Origin: Palsa-1150 sp964531095
GTDB taxonomy: Bacteria > Myxococcota_A > Polyangia > Polyangiales > Polyangiaceae
Reading direction: 5' to 3'
Assembly: GCA_964531095.1 (NCBI GenBank)
Contig: CAZHED010000003.1
Location: forward strand, 62,001-126,000
Length of the DNA stretch: 64,000 bases
The stretch's first letter is position 1. The number at the start of each line of letters is the position of its first letter. Made by a program: the position numbers and the translations under genes. The notes beneath the pieces are model-generated. The model was not told the DNA's origin, did no database searches, and was given only the letters and a program-made list of their open reading frames with translations. Shown piece after piece: positions 1 through 6,943 of this stretch.

Positions 1-1074
1 CGGGCCCTCCGAGAAGAGGTCAAGCGCCTGCGCAAAGCGGTCGAAGTAACGCAACGCTTCGATGAGATTCTCGGCACGAGCGCCGCGATGCTCAAGATGT
101 GCGAGCTCATCACCAGAGTGGCGGACACCGAGACAACCGTGCTCATCACCGGCGAGAGCGGCACGGGAAAGGAGCTCGTCGCCAAGGCGCTGCACGCGAA
201 GAGCGGTCGCCGAGACGGGCCGTTCGTCGCCATCAACTGCGCCGCGATGCCCGAGCCGCTGCTCGAGAGTGAGCTCTTCGGGCACACCAAGGGGGCGTTC
301 ACAGACGCCCGCAGCGCGAGGCCCGGACTATTCATCCGAGCGAGCCGAGGTACGCTCTTCCTCGACGAGATCGGCGAGATGCCCGCCGGAATGCAGGCCA
401 AGCTGCTTCGTGCCCTGCAAGAGCGCACCGTGCGGCCCGTCGGCGGCGATCAGGAGCAGCCCTTCGATGCCCGCATGATCGCGGCTACCAACCGCGATCT
501 CGAGACCGAAGTGGAAGAGAAGCGCTTCCGGGAAGACCTCTTCTACCGAATCAACGTCGTGCGCGTGCACGTGCCGCCGTTACGCGCTCGCGGCAGCGAC
601 ATCCTCCTTCTCGCGCAGTACTTTCTCGAGCGCTACGCCGCCCAGAGCCGGCGCACCGTCTTGGGCATGACGAGCGCCACGGCGGACAAGCTGCTCAACT
701 ATCCGTGGCCGGGCAACGTGCGCGAGCTGCAGAATTGCATCGAGCGCGCGGTCGCGCTCGCGCAGTTCGACCAGATCGGCGTCGACGATCTTCCGGAGAA
801 GATCAAAGACTACAAAACGGCGCGCATCAGCATCGAGTCCAACGATCCGGCCGAGCTGTTGCCAATGGAAGAAGTCGAGCGGCGTTACATCTTGAAGGTG
901 CTCGAGTCGGTGGGGGGCAACAAGACGCTCGCCGCCCAGGTGCTCGGCTTCGACCGCCGAACACTGTATCGCAAGCTCGAGCGAGTTCGCGATCCGGCGG
1001 CGCGCGAGCACCGCGCCAGCAGCGACCGCGTGCCCGCGGCAGAAGACGCGTCGAAGAGCGCCGCCCCCAAGTAG
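1..1074 (+). CDS. NtrC-family sigma-54 activator, 5' end outside window
   Basis: The reading frame is open from base 1 and begins in the linker helix before the AAA+ domain, so the receiver domain lies left of the window. Visible are Walker A GESGTGKE, the sigma-54 contact loop written GAFTDA instead of the usual GAFTGA, Walker B with LDEIGE, an arginine-finger region and a C-terminal Fis-type helix-turn-helix (VGGNKTLAAQVLGFDRRTLY). Known for the family: ATP hydrolysis remodels RNA polymerase-sigma-54 at -24/-12 promoters. It is almost identical in AAA+ and DNA-binding parts to the activator at 1975-3396, so the two are recent paralogues. The extreme C-terminus after the HTH differs. Confidence 0.93.
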   Translation, partial: RALREEVKRLRKAVEVTQRFDEILGTSAAMLKMCELITRVADTETTVLITGESGTGKELVAKALHAKSGRRDGPFVAINCAAMPEPLLESELFGHTKGAFTDARSARPGLFIRASRGTLFLDEIGEMPAGMQAKLLRALQERTVRPVGGDQEQPFDARMIAATNRDLETEVEEKRFREDLFYRINVVRVHVPPLRARGSDILLLAQYFLERYAAQSRRTVLGMTSATADKLLNYPWPGNVRELQNCIERAVALAQFDQIGVDDLPEKIKDYKTARISIESNDPAELLPMEEVERRYILKVLESVGGNKTLAAQVLGFDRRTLYRKLERVRDPAAREHRASSDRVPAAEDASKSAAPK

Positions 1075-1089
1075 AAGTAGCGCAGCGGA

Positions 1090-1119
1090 GGGCTCGAAGG
1101 CCGCCGGGCCAAGGAGCCC
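1090..1119. terminator. Imperfect hairpin between convergent genes
   Basis: Arms GGGCTC (1090-1095) and GAGCCC (1114-1119) enclose a second GGCC/GGCC pair, giving a symmetric 30-base hairpin. It lies between the stop of the activator on + and the stop of the YtxH-like gene on -, where a bidirectional terminator would be expected. There is no T-run, so this is a structural guess only. Confidence 0.35.
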
Positions 1120-1126
1120 GAAGCGG

Positions 1127-1405
1127 TCAGCCTGGTTGGTGCGGGGTCGCGTTGACCATTTCCGGATTTCGCCGGTCCGTCTTCAGCCGTTCGCGGAGCT
1201 GGCCGATGCGACCGCCCACTTCTTGCCGCAAGCGTCGTCCCGACGATGGAGCGAGCATCAGGCCGACACCTCCACCGACCGCAAGGCCGAGACTCACCAG
1301 GCCGACGGCGGGCAGAATGAATTGGGCGATCGATAGCCGGCGGTCCAGTCTGACGAGATCGAGGATGTGGTGAACGTCGTATCCGATCAGCTTCTTCCTG
1401 GGCAT
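1127..1405 (-). CDS. YtxH-like small membrane protein
   Basis: A 92-residue protein. Start chosen at the ATG at 1405 because GGAGG lies six bases upstream. It has a basic N-terminus, one long hydrophobic segment (about residues 26-52, rich in Gly/Leu/Val), then LAPSSGRRLRQEV, which resembles the LAPKSGKETR-type signature of YtxH-domain proteins, followed by a charged amphipathic tail. It follows the gene at 1437-1763 by about 30 bp on the same strand, probably as one operon. YtxH-like proteins are linked to general stress responses; the specific role here is unknown. Confidence 0.7.
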   Translation of the reverse strand: MPRKKLIGYDVHHILDLVRLDRRLSIAQFILPAVGLVSLGLAVGGGVGLMLAPSSGRRLRQEVGGRIGQLRERLKTDRRNPEMVNATPHQPG

Positions 1406-1436
1406 GGTTGTCCTCCGTGGGTGGTATTCCGTCGCG

Positions 1437-1763
1437 TCACAGCAGCTGTTTGAGCACTTCGCGCGCAACGTGACGTGCTGCCGCCCGCAGCGCGATCCGG
1501 CCCGCGCGGAACGACAGCGCCCCGCCGACGACAAACCCGGCGCCCACGGCGACGGCGAGCGACGCCAGCGGCCGGCGCCGAATGCGCTGCATCACTGCGC
1601 GAGTCAACCCGCCGGCTCGCGAAACGGGTCCCTTCAGCGCGTCCGCGGCGCTCATCGAAACCGCGCGACGCCGGGCCCCGCTCGGGGGCGGCATCGGCGA
1701 AGGCGAGAGCACCGGCGGCGCTCGTCCCGCGGGCACAGCCTCAGTCCGTTCGTTCGCGCGCAT
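1437..1763 (-). CDS. ElaB/DUF883-like membrane-anchored protein
   Basis: A 108-residue protein. Residues about 1-60 are basic and Ala/Pro-rich. A single hydrophobic segment starts after RRRPLASLAVAVGAGF and ends in VVGGALSFRAG; the pattern of arginines, Pro, then a Gly-rich helix resembles the C-terminal anchor of ElaB/YqjD (DUF883) proteins, which tie ribosomes to the inner membrane in E. coli. An internal ATG at 1655 is an alternative start. It is the first gene of a two-gene operon with the YtxH-like gene and is transcribed away from the activator at 1975. Confidence 0.55.
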   Translation of the reverse strand: MRANERTEAVPAGRAPPVLSPSPMPPPSGARRRAVSMSAADALKGPVSRAGGLTRAVMQRIRRRPLASLAVAVGAGFVVGGALSFRAGRIALRAAARHVAREVLKQLL

Positions 1764-1935
1764 CGTCCGGCGGCGTCGCTGCGATGTGCATGCCAGATTC
1801 GACCGGCCGACGCGAGCGAGCGTTGCGCGCCGTGTCGTCGCAACACGCTACGATCGTGGCACTTTTGCGGGAATGTCCAGCGTACGAAGCGGGTGCTCGA
1901 CCCCAATTCGGATCCGCACGTTGCCACAGCCCAAG

Positions 1936-1950
1936 CGGCACGCGCTCTGC
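1936..1950 (+). promoter_or_regulatory. Weak sigma-54-like site before the activator gene
   Basis: CGGCAC, five bases, then CTGC with A following. This departs from the TGGCAC-N5-TTGCA consensus at the first base of each element but keeps the GG and GC dinucleotides at the right spacing. It lies 24 bases before the ATG at 1975. It could mean autoregulation; evidence is slight. Confidence 0.2.
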
Positions 1951-1974
1951 AGGCGCAGTGCATTCGCCGGGAAG

Positions 1975-3396
1975 ATGCCTGATACCAATCACACAGTGGG
2001 GCGGCGGGTCCTCATCATCGACGACGATCGCAGCATGTGCGACGTCCTGGAAGCCGAGCTTGGGAAGCGAGGCTTCCAGGCTGTCGGCACGACGTCCCCT
2101 GAGGACGCCTTACGCCGTCTCGTCGAAGACGACTTCGGTCTCGTGCTCACCGACATCAACATGCACGGCATGAGTGGCGTCGACCTATGCAGGCAGATCG
2201 TCGAGAGTCGCGAGGAGTTGCCCGTCGTCGTGATGACCGCCTACGGCAGCCTCGAAGCGGCGATCGCCGCGATCCGGGCGGGCGCCTATGACTTCGTGAC
2301 CAAGCCGTTCGAGATGGACGGCCTCGCCCTCGCCATCGAGCGCGCGATCAAGCACCGCGCGCTGCGCGAAGAGGTCAAGCGGCTGCGGCGGGTCGTCGTC
2401 GACCAGCAGAAGTTCGAGGACATTCTCGGAACCAGCCCCGCGATGAAGAAGATGTACGACCTCGTCGCTCGGGTCGCCGAGACGGAGACCACAGTGCTCA
2501 TTACCGGCGAGAGCGGCACCGGCAAGGAGCTCGTGGCCAAGGCGCTTCACGCGAAGAGCGCGCGCCGGGACGGACCGTTCGTCGCCATCAACTGCGCGGC
2601 GATGCCCGAGTCGCTCCTCGAGAGCGAGCTCTTCGGGCACACCAAGGGCGCGTTCACGGACGCGCGCAGCGCCCGCCTGGGCCTGTTCATCAAGGCGAGC
2701 AAGGGCACGCTGCTCCTCGACGAGATCGGCGAGATGCCCGCCGGGATGCAGGCCAAGCTGCTTCGAGCACTGCAAGAGCGCACGGTTCGCCCGGTCGGCG
2801 GCGATCAGGAGCAGCCCTTCGACGCACGGATCATGGCCGCCACCAATCGGGACCTCGAGACCGAGGTCGAAGAGAAGCGCTTCCGCGAAGATCTCTTTTA
2901 CCGAATCAACGTCGTGCGAGTCCACGTGCCACCACTGCGCGCTCGCGGCAGCGACATCCTGCTCGTGGCCCAGCATTTCTTGCATCGATACCAACCGAAC
3001 GGGGCGCAGGGCGTGGTCGGCATCAAGAGCGGCGCGGCCGACAAGCTCCTGTCGTATCCGTGGCCGGGGAACGTGCGCGAGCTGCAGAACTGTATCGAAC
3101 GCGCTGTCGCGCTCGCACAATACGATCAGCTCGGGCTCGACGATTTGCCCGAACGGGTGCGCGAGTTCAAGAGCTCGCGGATCACTATCGAGAGCAGCGA
3201 TCCCACCGAGCTCTTGCCGATGGAAGAGGTCGAACGACGCTACATCCTGCGGGTCCTCGAGGCCGTGGGCGGCAACAAGACGCTGGCCGCGCAGGTGCTG
3301 GGCTTCGATCGGCGGACGCTCTATCGGAAGCTCGAAAGGTGCCGCGACGCCGCCCCGAGCACGATCAAGCGCGACGTGCACTCCGCTCATCCGTGA
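1975..3396 (+). CDS. NtrC-family response regulator, sigma-54 activator
   Basis: A 473-residue protein; the ATG at 1975 is chosen because the receiver domain begins immediately (RVLIIDDD). Receiver about residues 10-125 with phospho-acceptor Asp60 (LVLTD) and Lys110 (FVTKPF). AAA+ domain follows: Walker A GESGTGKE 178-185, contact loop GAFTDA 225-230, Walker B LLLDEIGE about 246-253. A Fis-type HTH lies at the C-terminus. Family role: phosphorylation by a sensor kinase permits assembly and activation of sigma-54 polymerase. No kinase gene is adjacent. The last position before Ala in the contact loop is Asp rather than Gly, as in its paralogue at the left edge. The stress protein gene downstream carries a sigma-54-like promoter and is a plausible target (inference). 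Confidence 0.95.
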   Translation: MPDTNHTVGRRVLIIDDDRSMCDVLEAELGKRGFQAVGTTSPEDALRRLVEDDFGLVLTDINMHGMSGVDLCRQIVESREELPVVVMTAYGSLEAAIAAIRAGAYDFVTKPFEMDGLALAIERAIKHRALREEVKRLRRVVVDQQKFEDILGTSPAMKKMYDLVARVAETETTVLITGESGTGKELVAKALHAKSARRDGPFVAINCAAMPESLLESELFGHTKGAFTDARSARLGLFIKASKGTLLLDEIGEMPAGMQAKLLRALQERTVRPVGGDQEQPFDARIMAATNRDLETEVEEKRFREDLFYRINVVRVHVPPLRARGSDILLVAQHFLHRYQPNGAQGVVGIKSGAADKLLSYPWPGNVRELQNCIERAVALAQYDQLGLDDLPERVREFKSSRITIESSDPTELLPMEEVERRYILRVLEAVGGNKTLAAQVLGFDRRTLYRKLERCRDAAPSTIKRDVHSAHP

Positions 3397-3415
3397 GAGA
3401 CGGGGGTTTCCCCGC

Positions 3416-3447
3416 TCTCCCCGCCTTGGCTTCTCCCCGCCTTGGCT
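3416..3447. repeat. Two perfect 16-bp direct repeats
   Basis: TCTCCCCGCCTTGGCT occurs twice head to tail immediately after the activator stop codon. A second short duplication (GCCTGCC twice) follows near 3494-3508. No function is evident. Confidence 0.6.
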
Positions 3448-3476
3448 CCCCCCCGGCCTTTGGCCGCCCCCGCGCT

Positions 3477-3500
3477 GGCAGGATTCGAAATCCGCCTGCC
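3477..3500. terminator. Hairpin downstream of the activator gene
   Basis: GGCAGG (3477-3482) pairs with CCTGCC (3495-3500), with an alternative inner pairing GGAT/ATCC around TCGAA. It sits between the activator stop (3396) and the next promoter candidate (3525). No T-tract follows, so a terminator role is only plausible. Confidence 0.3.
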
Positions 3501-3524
3501 GCCTGCCAAGGGAACGGGGGAAGT

Positions 3525-3539
3525 CGGCACAGGGCTTGC
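3525..3539 (+). promoter_or_regulatory. Candidate sigma-54 promoter of the stress gene
   Basis: CGGCAC-AGGGC-TTGC matches the sigma-54 consensus TGGCAC-N5-TTGCA at nine of the ten fixed bases visible, with exact N5 spacing and both invariant GG and GC dinucleotides. The predicted start of transcription is near 3551, leaving a leader of about 40 bases that contains a clean GGAGG site before the ATG at 3591. It lies directly after a sigma-54 activator gene. Confidence 0.5.
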
Positions 3540-3590
3540 GACCTCGGTGCCTCGAACCGACGAGCACGCCCGTCGGATGGAGGCGAAGCA

Positions 3591-4070
3591 ATGCCGACTC
3601 ACGCCACAGCGCTCTTCGGCGATCGTCACGCGGCGCACGCTGCGATCGAGCAGCTCGTACAGGCCGGCTTCCCGCGCGACACGATCAGCATCATGATGTC
3701 GGAGAGCACCCACGAGCGCGAGTTCGGCAGCTCGTGCTCGGAGGGTTCCGCGGTGCGCTCTTCGCGCCCGACGGGCGTTCTTGGCGCGATCGTATCGGGG
3801 CTCGTCCGCATTCAGGCCCGCGGCGGCCGTGCCCTGCGCGTCGTGGGGCCGCTCGTCAGGGCTTTGCTCCGCGCCCCTGAAGAGGCGACGGCGGTCGGCT
3901 TCTCGGCCGTGCTCGCGGCCGCCGGGCTGCCCGATCACCAGGCGCGCTTTCTCGACGAGGGCGTGCGCAGCGGAGCCATCGTCGTGGCGGTGCACGCGAG
4001 CGCCGAGCGAGTGCGCCTTGCGACCCAGCTGCTCGAGCTGTCGGGCGGCGCCGCGCTCCAGGCGGCGTAG
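3591..4070 (+). CDS. General stress protein 17M-like protein
   Basis: A 159-residue protein starting at the ATG at 3591, seven bases after GGAGG. The N-terminus ATALFGDRHAAHAAIEQLV followed by GFPRDTISIMM is characteristic of the GSP17M/YflT-like domain, in which a short alpha/beta segment precedes a Gly/Ala-rich hydrophobic region. Residues about 60-110 are hydrophobic and may associate with membrane; the C-terminus (GAIVVAVHASAERV) is a second alpha/beta unit. Family members are stress-induced; the biochemical activity is unknown. The sigma-54-like site upstream suggests control by the neighbouring activators. Confidence 0.75.
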   Translation: MPTHATALFGDRHAAHAAIEQLVQAGFPRDTISIMMSESTHEREFGSSCSEGSAVRSSRPTGVLGAIVSGLVRIQARGGRALRVVGPLVRALLRAPEEATAVGFSAVLAAAGLPDHQARFLDEGVRSGAIVVAVHASAERVRLATQLLELSGGAALQAA

Positions 4071-4138
4071 CCCAGCACGCAGCGTGCGGGAGCGCCGCAC
4101 GATCAACGACTCGGCGCGTGTTTTGGAAGGCACCTGGG

Positions 4139-4543
4139 ATGATGGCCCAGCCAACGCGGAGAAAGCACGAAGGCCCGCCGCTCGTGCTGATTGTCGACGA
4201 CTTCGACGATAGTCGAGCGATGTACGCCGAGTTTCTGACCTACTCGGGCTATCGGGTCGAGCAGGCGGGCAACGGCCTCGAGGCGGTCGAGCTGACGCAG
4301 CGCCTCCTGCCAGACGCCGTCGTCATGGACCTGTCGCTTCCCATCGTGGACGGGTGGGAAGCGTCGCGAAGGTTGAAGGCGGACGAGCGTACCAGGCGCA
4401 TCCCCATCATCGCGCTGACCGGCCACAGCTTTCTGGGGCGGGCCGCGGGCGGCAAAGTGGGCGGCTGCGACGCCCTTCTCGTCAAGCCCTGCCTTCCCGA
4501 GGAGCTGGTGGCGAAGCTCGACGAGCTGGTGCGCCCGTTTTGA
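4139..4543 (+). CDS. Single-domain response regulator
   Basis: A 134-residue receiver domain and nothing else. GGAAGG eight bases before the ATG at 4139 supports that start (the ATG at 4142 is an alternative). Acidic pair in LIVDDFDDSR, phospho-acceptor Asp in AVVMDLSLP, Thr in IALTGHS and Lys in LLVKPCLP are all present, so it should be phosphorylatable. Stand-alone receivers act as phospho-relays or bind a target protein directly. No histidine kinase is encoded in the window, so the partner is unknown. Confidence 0.9.
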   Translation: MMAQPTRRKHEGPPLVLIVDDFDDSRAMYAEFLTYSGYRVEQAGNGLEAVELTQRLLPDAVVMDLSLPIVDGWEASRRLKADERTRRIPIIALTGHSFLGRAAGGKVGGCDALLVKPCLPEELVAKLDELVRPF

Positions 4544-4565
4544 TTGTCCAAGGCGCAGAGATCGG

Positions 4566-5138
4566 TCAGCGGTGGACGACGCCGTTGTCTCGCACGGGGC
4601 CGTCGTGGGTGTCCCCGTGGAGCGGACCGGGGCGGTCGGCTGCCGCCGCGCTCGGGACGCGCAAGTGGTTTTGAACTTCGACGACGCCGAACACCGCCTC
4701 CACGATGGCTTCGGCGAGTCGCTTTTGCGCGCGCGTCGAGACGGTGCCGACGAGCACGACCTCACCGCCGCGCACGCCGACTTCGACGTCGGTCGGGTCG
4801 AGGTCACCATGTTCGGTGAAGCGATCGCAAACTTCCTCGCGGATGCGCTCGTCGCTGCGGCGATAGCCACGCGGCCCTCTGCCCACGTACGGTCCGCGCG
4901 TCGGTCCGTACGGCGACACCGCGGAATACGACGGTAGCGGCTCCCCCTCTGCTTTGTCCTGCGGCTGAGAAGCGCGCAAGCGCCGCGATGCGCCGCTGCG
5001 CATACCCCCCGTGCCCCACCGGGGATCGCCGGCGTCGCTCTCGAAAGGCGCTTCGATTTCGCGTTCGACGTCTGCCGCCTCCCGCTCGAGCTGACCTTGC
5101 CAGCACCACCGGTCGCGCAGATCGTGACGATGGCTCAT
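4566..5138 (-). CDS. BON-domain protein
   Basis: A 190-residue protein starting at the ATG at 5138 after a weak GGGAG. The first ~100 residues are charged and disordered-looking (acidic helix, then a Gly/Tyr/Pro-rich stretch with YGPTRGPYVGRG). Residues about 105-170 form a BON domain: DERIREEVCDRF, VEVGVRGGEVVLVGTV, RAQKRLAEAIVEAVFGV. BON domains bind phospholipid or envelope components in osmotic-stress proteins such as OsmY. No signal peptide is visible, so it may be cytoplasmic. Divergent from the gene at 5283. Confidence 0.85.
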   Translation of the reverse strand: MSHRHDLRDRWCWQGQLEREAADVEREIEAPFESDAGDPRWGTGGMRSGASRRLRASQPQDKAEGEPLPSYSAVSPYGPTRGPYVGRGPRGYRRSDERIREEVCDRFTEHGDLDPTDVEVGVRGGEVVLVGTVSTRAQKRLAEAIVEAVFGVVEVQNHLRVPSAAAADRPGPLHGDTHDGPVRDNGVVHR

Positions 5139-5282
5139 CGTGACGGGCTCCCAGTAAACACGGCGCGTGCAATCCCTTCCTTTCCCGTAGGGGGCCTGTG
5201 CAGCGGGCATGCCGAGGCGAAGCGACGGAGCGACTCCGCCTGCCACCGGGCCGGATCGCCGCCTGCATGGCAGCCCGCCTCA

Positions 5283-5564
5283 ATGAGCTTCGGCGGCGGC
5301 TGCGAGGGCAAGGACGTCGGTGACGAGCCGGCTGCGGTCGACGGCGGCGAACTGGGGCTTCGGCACGTGGAGGACCTCGTGCGCGCAAGCCCGCTCGTCG
5401 CGGTGGCAGCCGCCGGCGCACTCGGCGCCGTGCTCGGCGGAGTCGTCTTCTCGCGACTGGGACGACTCGGACTCGTCGCTGTGACGGCCTACTTGGCCAA
5501 TGGGCTCTGGCACCGCAAATGTCAGCCTTCCATGGGCGAAGTCATGGAGGAGCTCATGAGGTGA
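5283..5564 (+). CDS. Small membrane protein, DUF883-like anchor
   Basis: A 93-residue protein. An acidic N-terminal part leads to HVEDLVRASPLVAVAAAG, a Gly/Ala-rich transmembrane helix, and a second weakly hydrophobic segment (GLVAVTAYLANGLW). The Pro-then-Gly-rich helix resembles the anchor of the protein at 1437-1763, so the region carries two members of this type. No good ribosome site precedes the ATG. The stop lies 5 bp before the next gene, so 5283-6351 is probably one operon. Confidence 0.55.
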   Translation: MSFGGGCEGKDVGDEPAAVDGGELGLRHVEDLVRASPLVAVAAAGALGAVLGGVVFSRLGRLGLVAVTAYLANGLWHRKCQPSMGEVMEELMR

Positions 5565-5569
5565 CGGCA

Positions 5570-5794
5570 ATGCGATCCCTCTTTGCCACCGCGGCGCTCG
5601 TCCTCGCGCTCGCCACTTGCCAGCCGCCCGAGCAGCCTCCGGTCGCGCCGCCCGCACCGCTTGATCCGACCGCCGAGAGAGCCGACCTCGCGTTTCGACC
5701 GAGCGCGGTGATCGACGCCTCCATCCTCGCGGACGGCGGCAGGACCGTCGACGCGACCGTCTTCGAGCTGGACGCGGGCGTCACCGCTCGGTGA
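5570..5794 (+). CDS. Small secreted protein or lipoprotein
   Basis: A 74-residue protein beginning with a signal peptide (MRSLFATAALVLALATC). The Cys at residue 17 could be lipidated, although Thr at -1 is not canonical. The mature part is Pro/Ala-rich at first, then AVIDASILADGGRTVDATVFELDAG. No family recognised. The TGA stop overlaps a GTG of the hemerythrin gene. Confidence 0.55.
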   Translation: MRSLFATAALVLALATCQPPEQPPVAPPAPLDPTAERADLAFRPSAVIDASILADGGRTVDATVFELDAGVTAR

Positions 5795-6351
5795 CCCGCC
5801 CTACCCCAGCGCAGCAAGCCTCCAGCGGCACGGACGATGCGTCCGGCCGCACCCGGTTCATTGCAATGAAGGCGACCACCCTCCTCGAGCGCCAGCACCG
5901 CAACCTGCAGCAACTCTGCGAAGCGGTCGAGCGCGGCAGCTCGAGCGTCCGTCGCTCGCTCCTTCCGCAGCTCGCAGGGGACCTCGCTGCACACATCGCG
6001 GTCGAGGATCAGGTCTTCTATCCGGCGGCCTGCGATGCGCTTCACGACGAGATTTGGATGCGTTGCGGCCGGTCGCGTCACGCGCAGGTCCGGCAGTCGC
6101 TCGAGCGGGTGCTCGACGCGTCGGTCGAGGGCGAGGAGTTCGGTCGCGCGATGGGCGAGCTTCGCGTGATCGTCGAGCTGCACGCCGAAGAAGAGGAAGA
6201 GCTTCTGTTCCCGCGGGTGGATCGGGTCCTCGAACCGGACCAAATGCGAGAGCTCGCCTTCGCGGTCCTCTCGCTCTATCGGGCGAAGGTCGAGGCCGGC
6301 TACGTCGGACCTCGAGCGCCGAGCTACGACGAACCTCGAGCGCCGGGCTAG
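5791..6351 (+). CDS. Hemerythrin HHE-domain protein
   Basis: The frame can start at the GTG at 5791, which overlaps the preceding stop (GTGA), or at the ATG at 5866 where the domain begins; neither has a strong ribosome site. Ligands of a di-iron four-helix bundle are visible in order: ERQHRNL, HIAVEDQVFYP, HAQV and VELHAEEEEELLFP. Proteins of this family bind O2 or NO, or take part in iron and redox sensing. Coupling to small envelope proteins suggests a stress-related role (inference). Confidence 0.85.
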   Translation: MTRPTPAQQASSGTDDASGRTRFIAMKATTLLERQHRNLQQLCEAVERGSSSVRRSLLPQLAGDLAAHIAVEDQVFYPAACDALHDEIWMRCGRSRHAQVRQSLERVLDASVEGEEFGRAMGELRVIVELHAEEEEELLFPRVDRVLEPDQMRELAFAVLSLYRAKVEAGYVGPRAPSYDEPRAPG

Positions 6352-6386
6352 CGCGGTCGAGCGACGCCCCCTCACGAGGGCTGCCG

Positions 6387-6401
6387 GGGCACGTAGCTTG
6401 C
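6387..6401 (+). promoter_or_regulatory. Candidate sigma-54 promoter before the DUF2231 gene
   Basis: GGGCAC-GTAGC-TTGC keeps the GG and GC dinucleotides and the N5 spacing of the sigma-54 consensus; only the first base differs. Transcription would begin near 6413, about five bases before the ATG at 6418, so the leader would be very short. This is the second such site within 3 kb. Confidence 0.35.
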
Positions 6402-6417
6402 GAAGAGAATCGAAGTC

Positions 6418-6837
6418 ATGCAGCGGCACGTCGGGCACCCCGCCCACGCGATCCATCCGGCGCTCGCCATCGCTGCGCCCGGCATGCTGGCGGCGGGAAC
6501 CGCGCTGGACGCCCTGGCTGCCGGGCGCGACGGGGCCCTCCCGACGCTCGCGTTCTGGTCGATCGCCGCCGGCGTGGCGTTCGGGACGTGGTGCGCAGCG
6601 TGGGCGCTCGTCGATTGGATATTCATCGCGGAGCTCGCCAACGCAAGCGTGCACGGACTCCGCGCGCTGGCGACGGCTACGGTGGTCGCGCTTTACGGCC
6701 TCGCGGTGGTCCTGCGGCTCGACTCCCCGACGCACCCAGCGACTGCCTCCGCGATGGCACTCGAAGTCTGCGCGGTCGCGCTGCTGGGCGTGAAGGCATT
6801 CCTGGGCAGCGAGCGCGGGGCGTGGCTGTCGCGCTGA
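6418..6837 (+). CDS. DUF2231-like four-helix membrane protein
   Basis: A 139-residue integral membrane protein. The opening GHPAHAIHPALAIAAPGML matches the HP-x-hydrophobic start of DUF2231 domains, and about four hydrophobic segments follow, with LVDWIFIAEL in the second. Family function is unknown; paired His near the first helix could bind metal or heme. It may have its own promoter. Confidence 0.65.
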   Translation: MQRHVGHPAHAIHPALAIAAPGMLAAGTALDALAAGRDGALPTLAFWSIAAGVAFGTWCAAWALVDWIFIAELANASVHGLRALATATVVALYGLAVVLRLDSPTHPATASAMALEVCAVALLGVKAFLGSERGAWLSR

Positions 6838-6845
6838 AGCCTCGC

Positions 6846-6871
6846 TACTCGCCATACTCGCTATTACTCGC
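6846..6871. repeat. Three short direct repeats before the kinase gene
   Basis: TACTCGC occurs at 6846-6852, 6855-6861 and 6865-6871, i.e. every 9-10 bases, about one helical turn. This spacing suits cooperative binding of a regulator, but could be chance. Confidence 0.35.
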
Positions 6872-6905
6872 TATAGGCGTGGGGACGCGGCCGAGCCGGT
6901 CGACG

Positions 6906-6920
6906 TGCACGGTACGTGCA
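6906..6920. promoter_or_regulatory. Palindromic operator-like site
   Basis: TGCACG-GTA-CGTGCA is a perfect 6-bp inverted repeat around three bases, lying 24 bases before the kinase ATG at 6944. It is a candidate binding site for a dimeric regulator. No regulator gene points to it. Confidence 0.35.
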
Positions 6921-6943
6921 TCGACGGAGTGCTCGTCGGCCGT

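Noticed and set aside
1857..1868. TGGCAC followed by TTGC as a sigma-54 promoter
   Set aside because: Only two bases separate the elements; five are required.
3477..3500. T-arm-like sequence (GGATTCGAAATCC) suggesting a tRNA end
   Set aside because: T-stem pairing fails with the canonical loop and no acceptor, D or anticodon arm is found on either strand.
2185..3591. 468-residue frame antisense to the sigma-54 activator
   Set aside because: High-GC antisense shadow; no domain content, and the + strand gene is certain.
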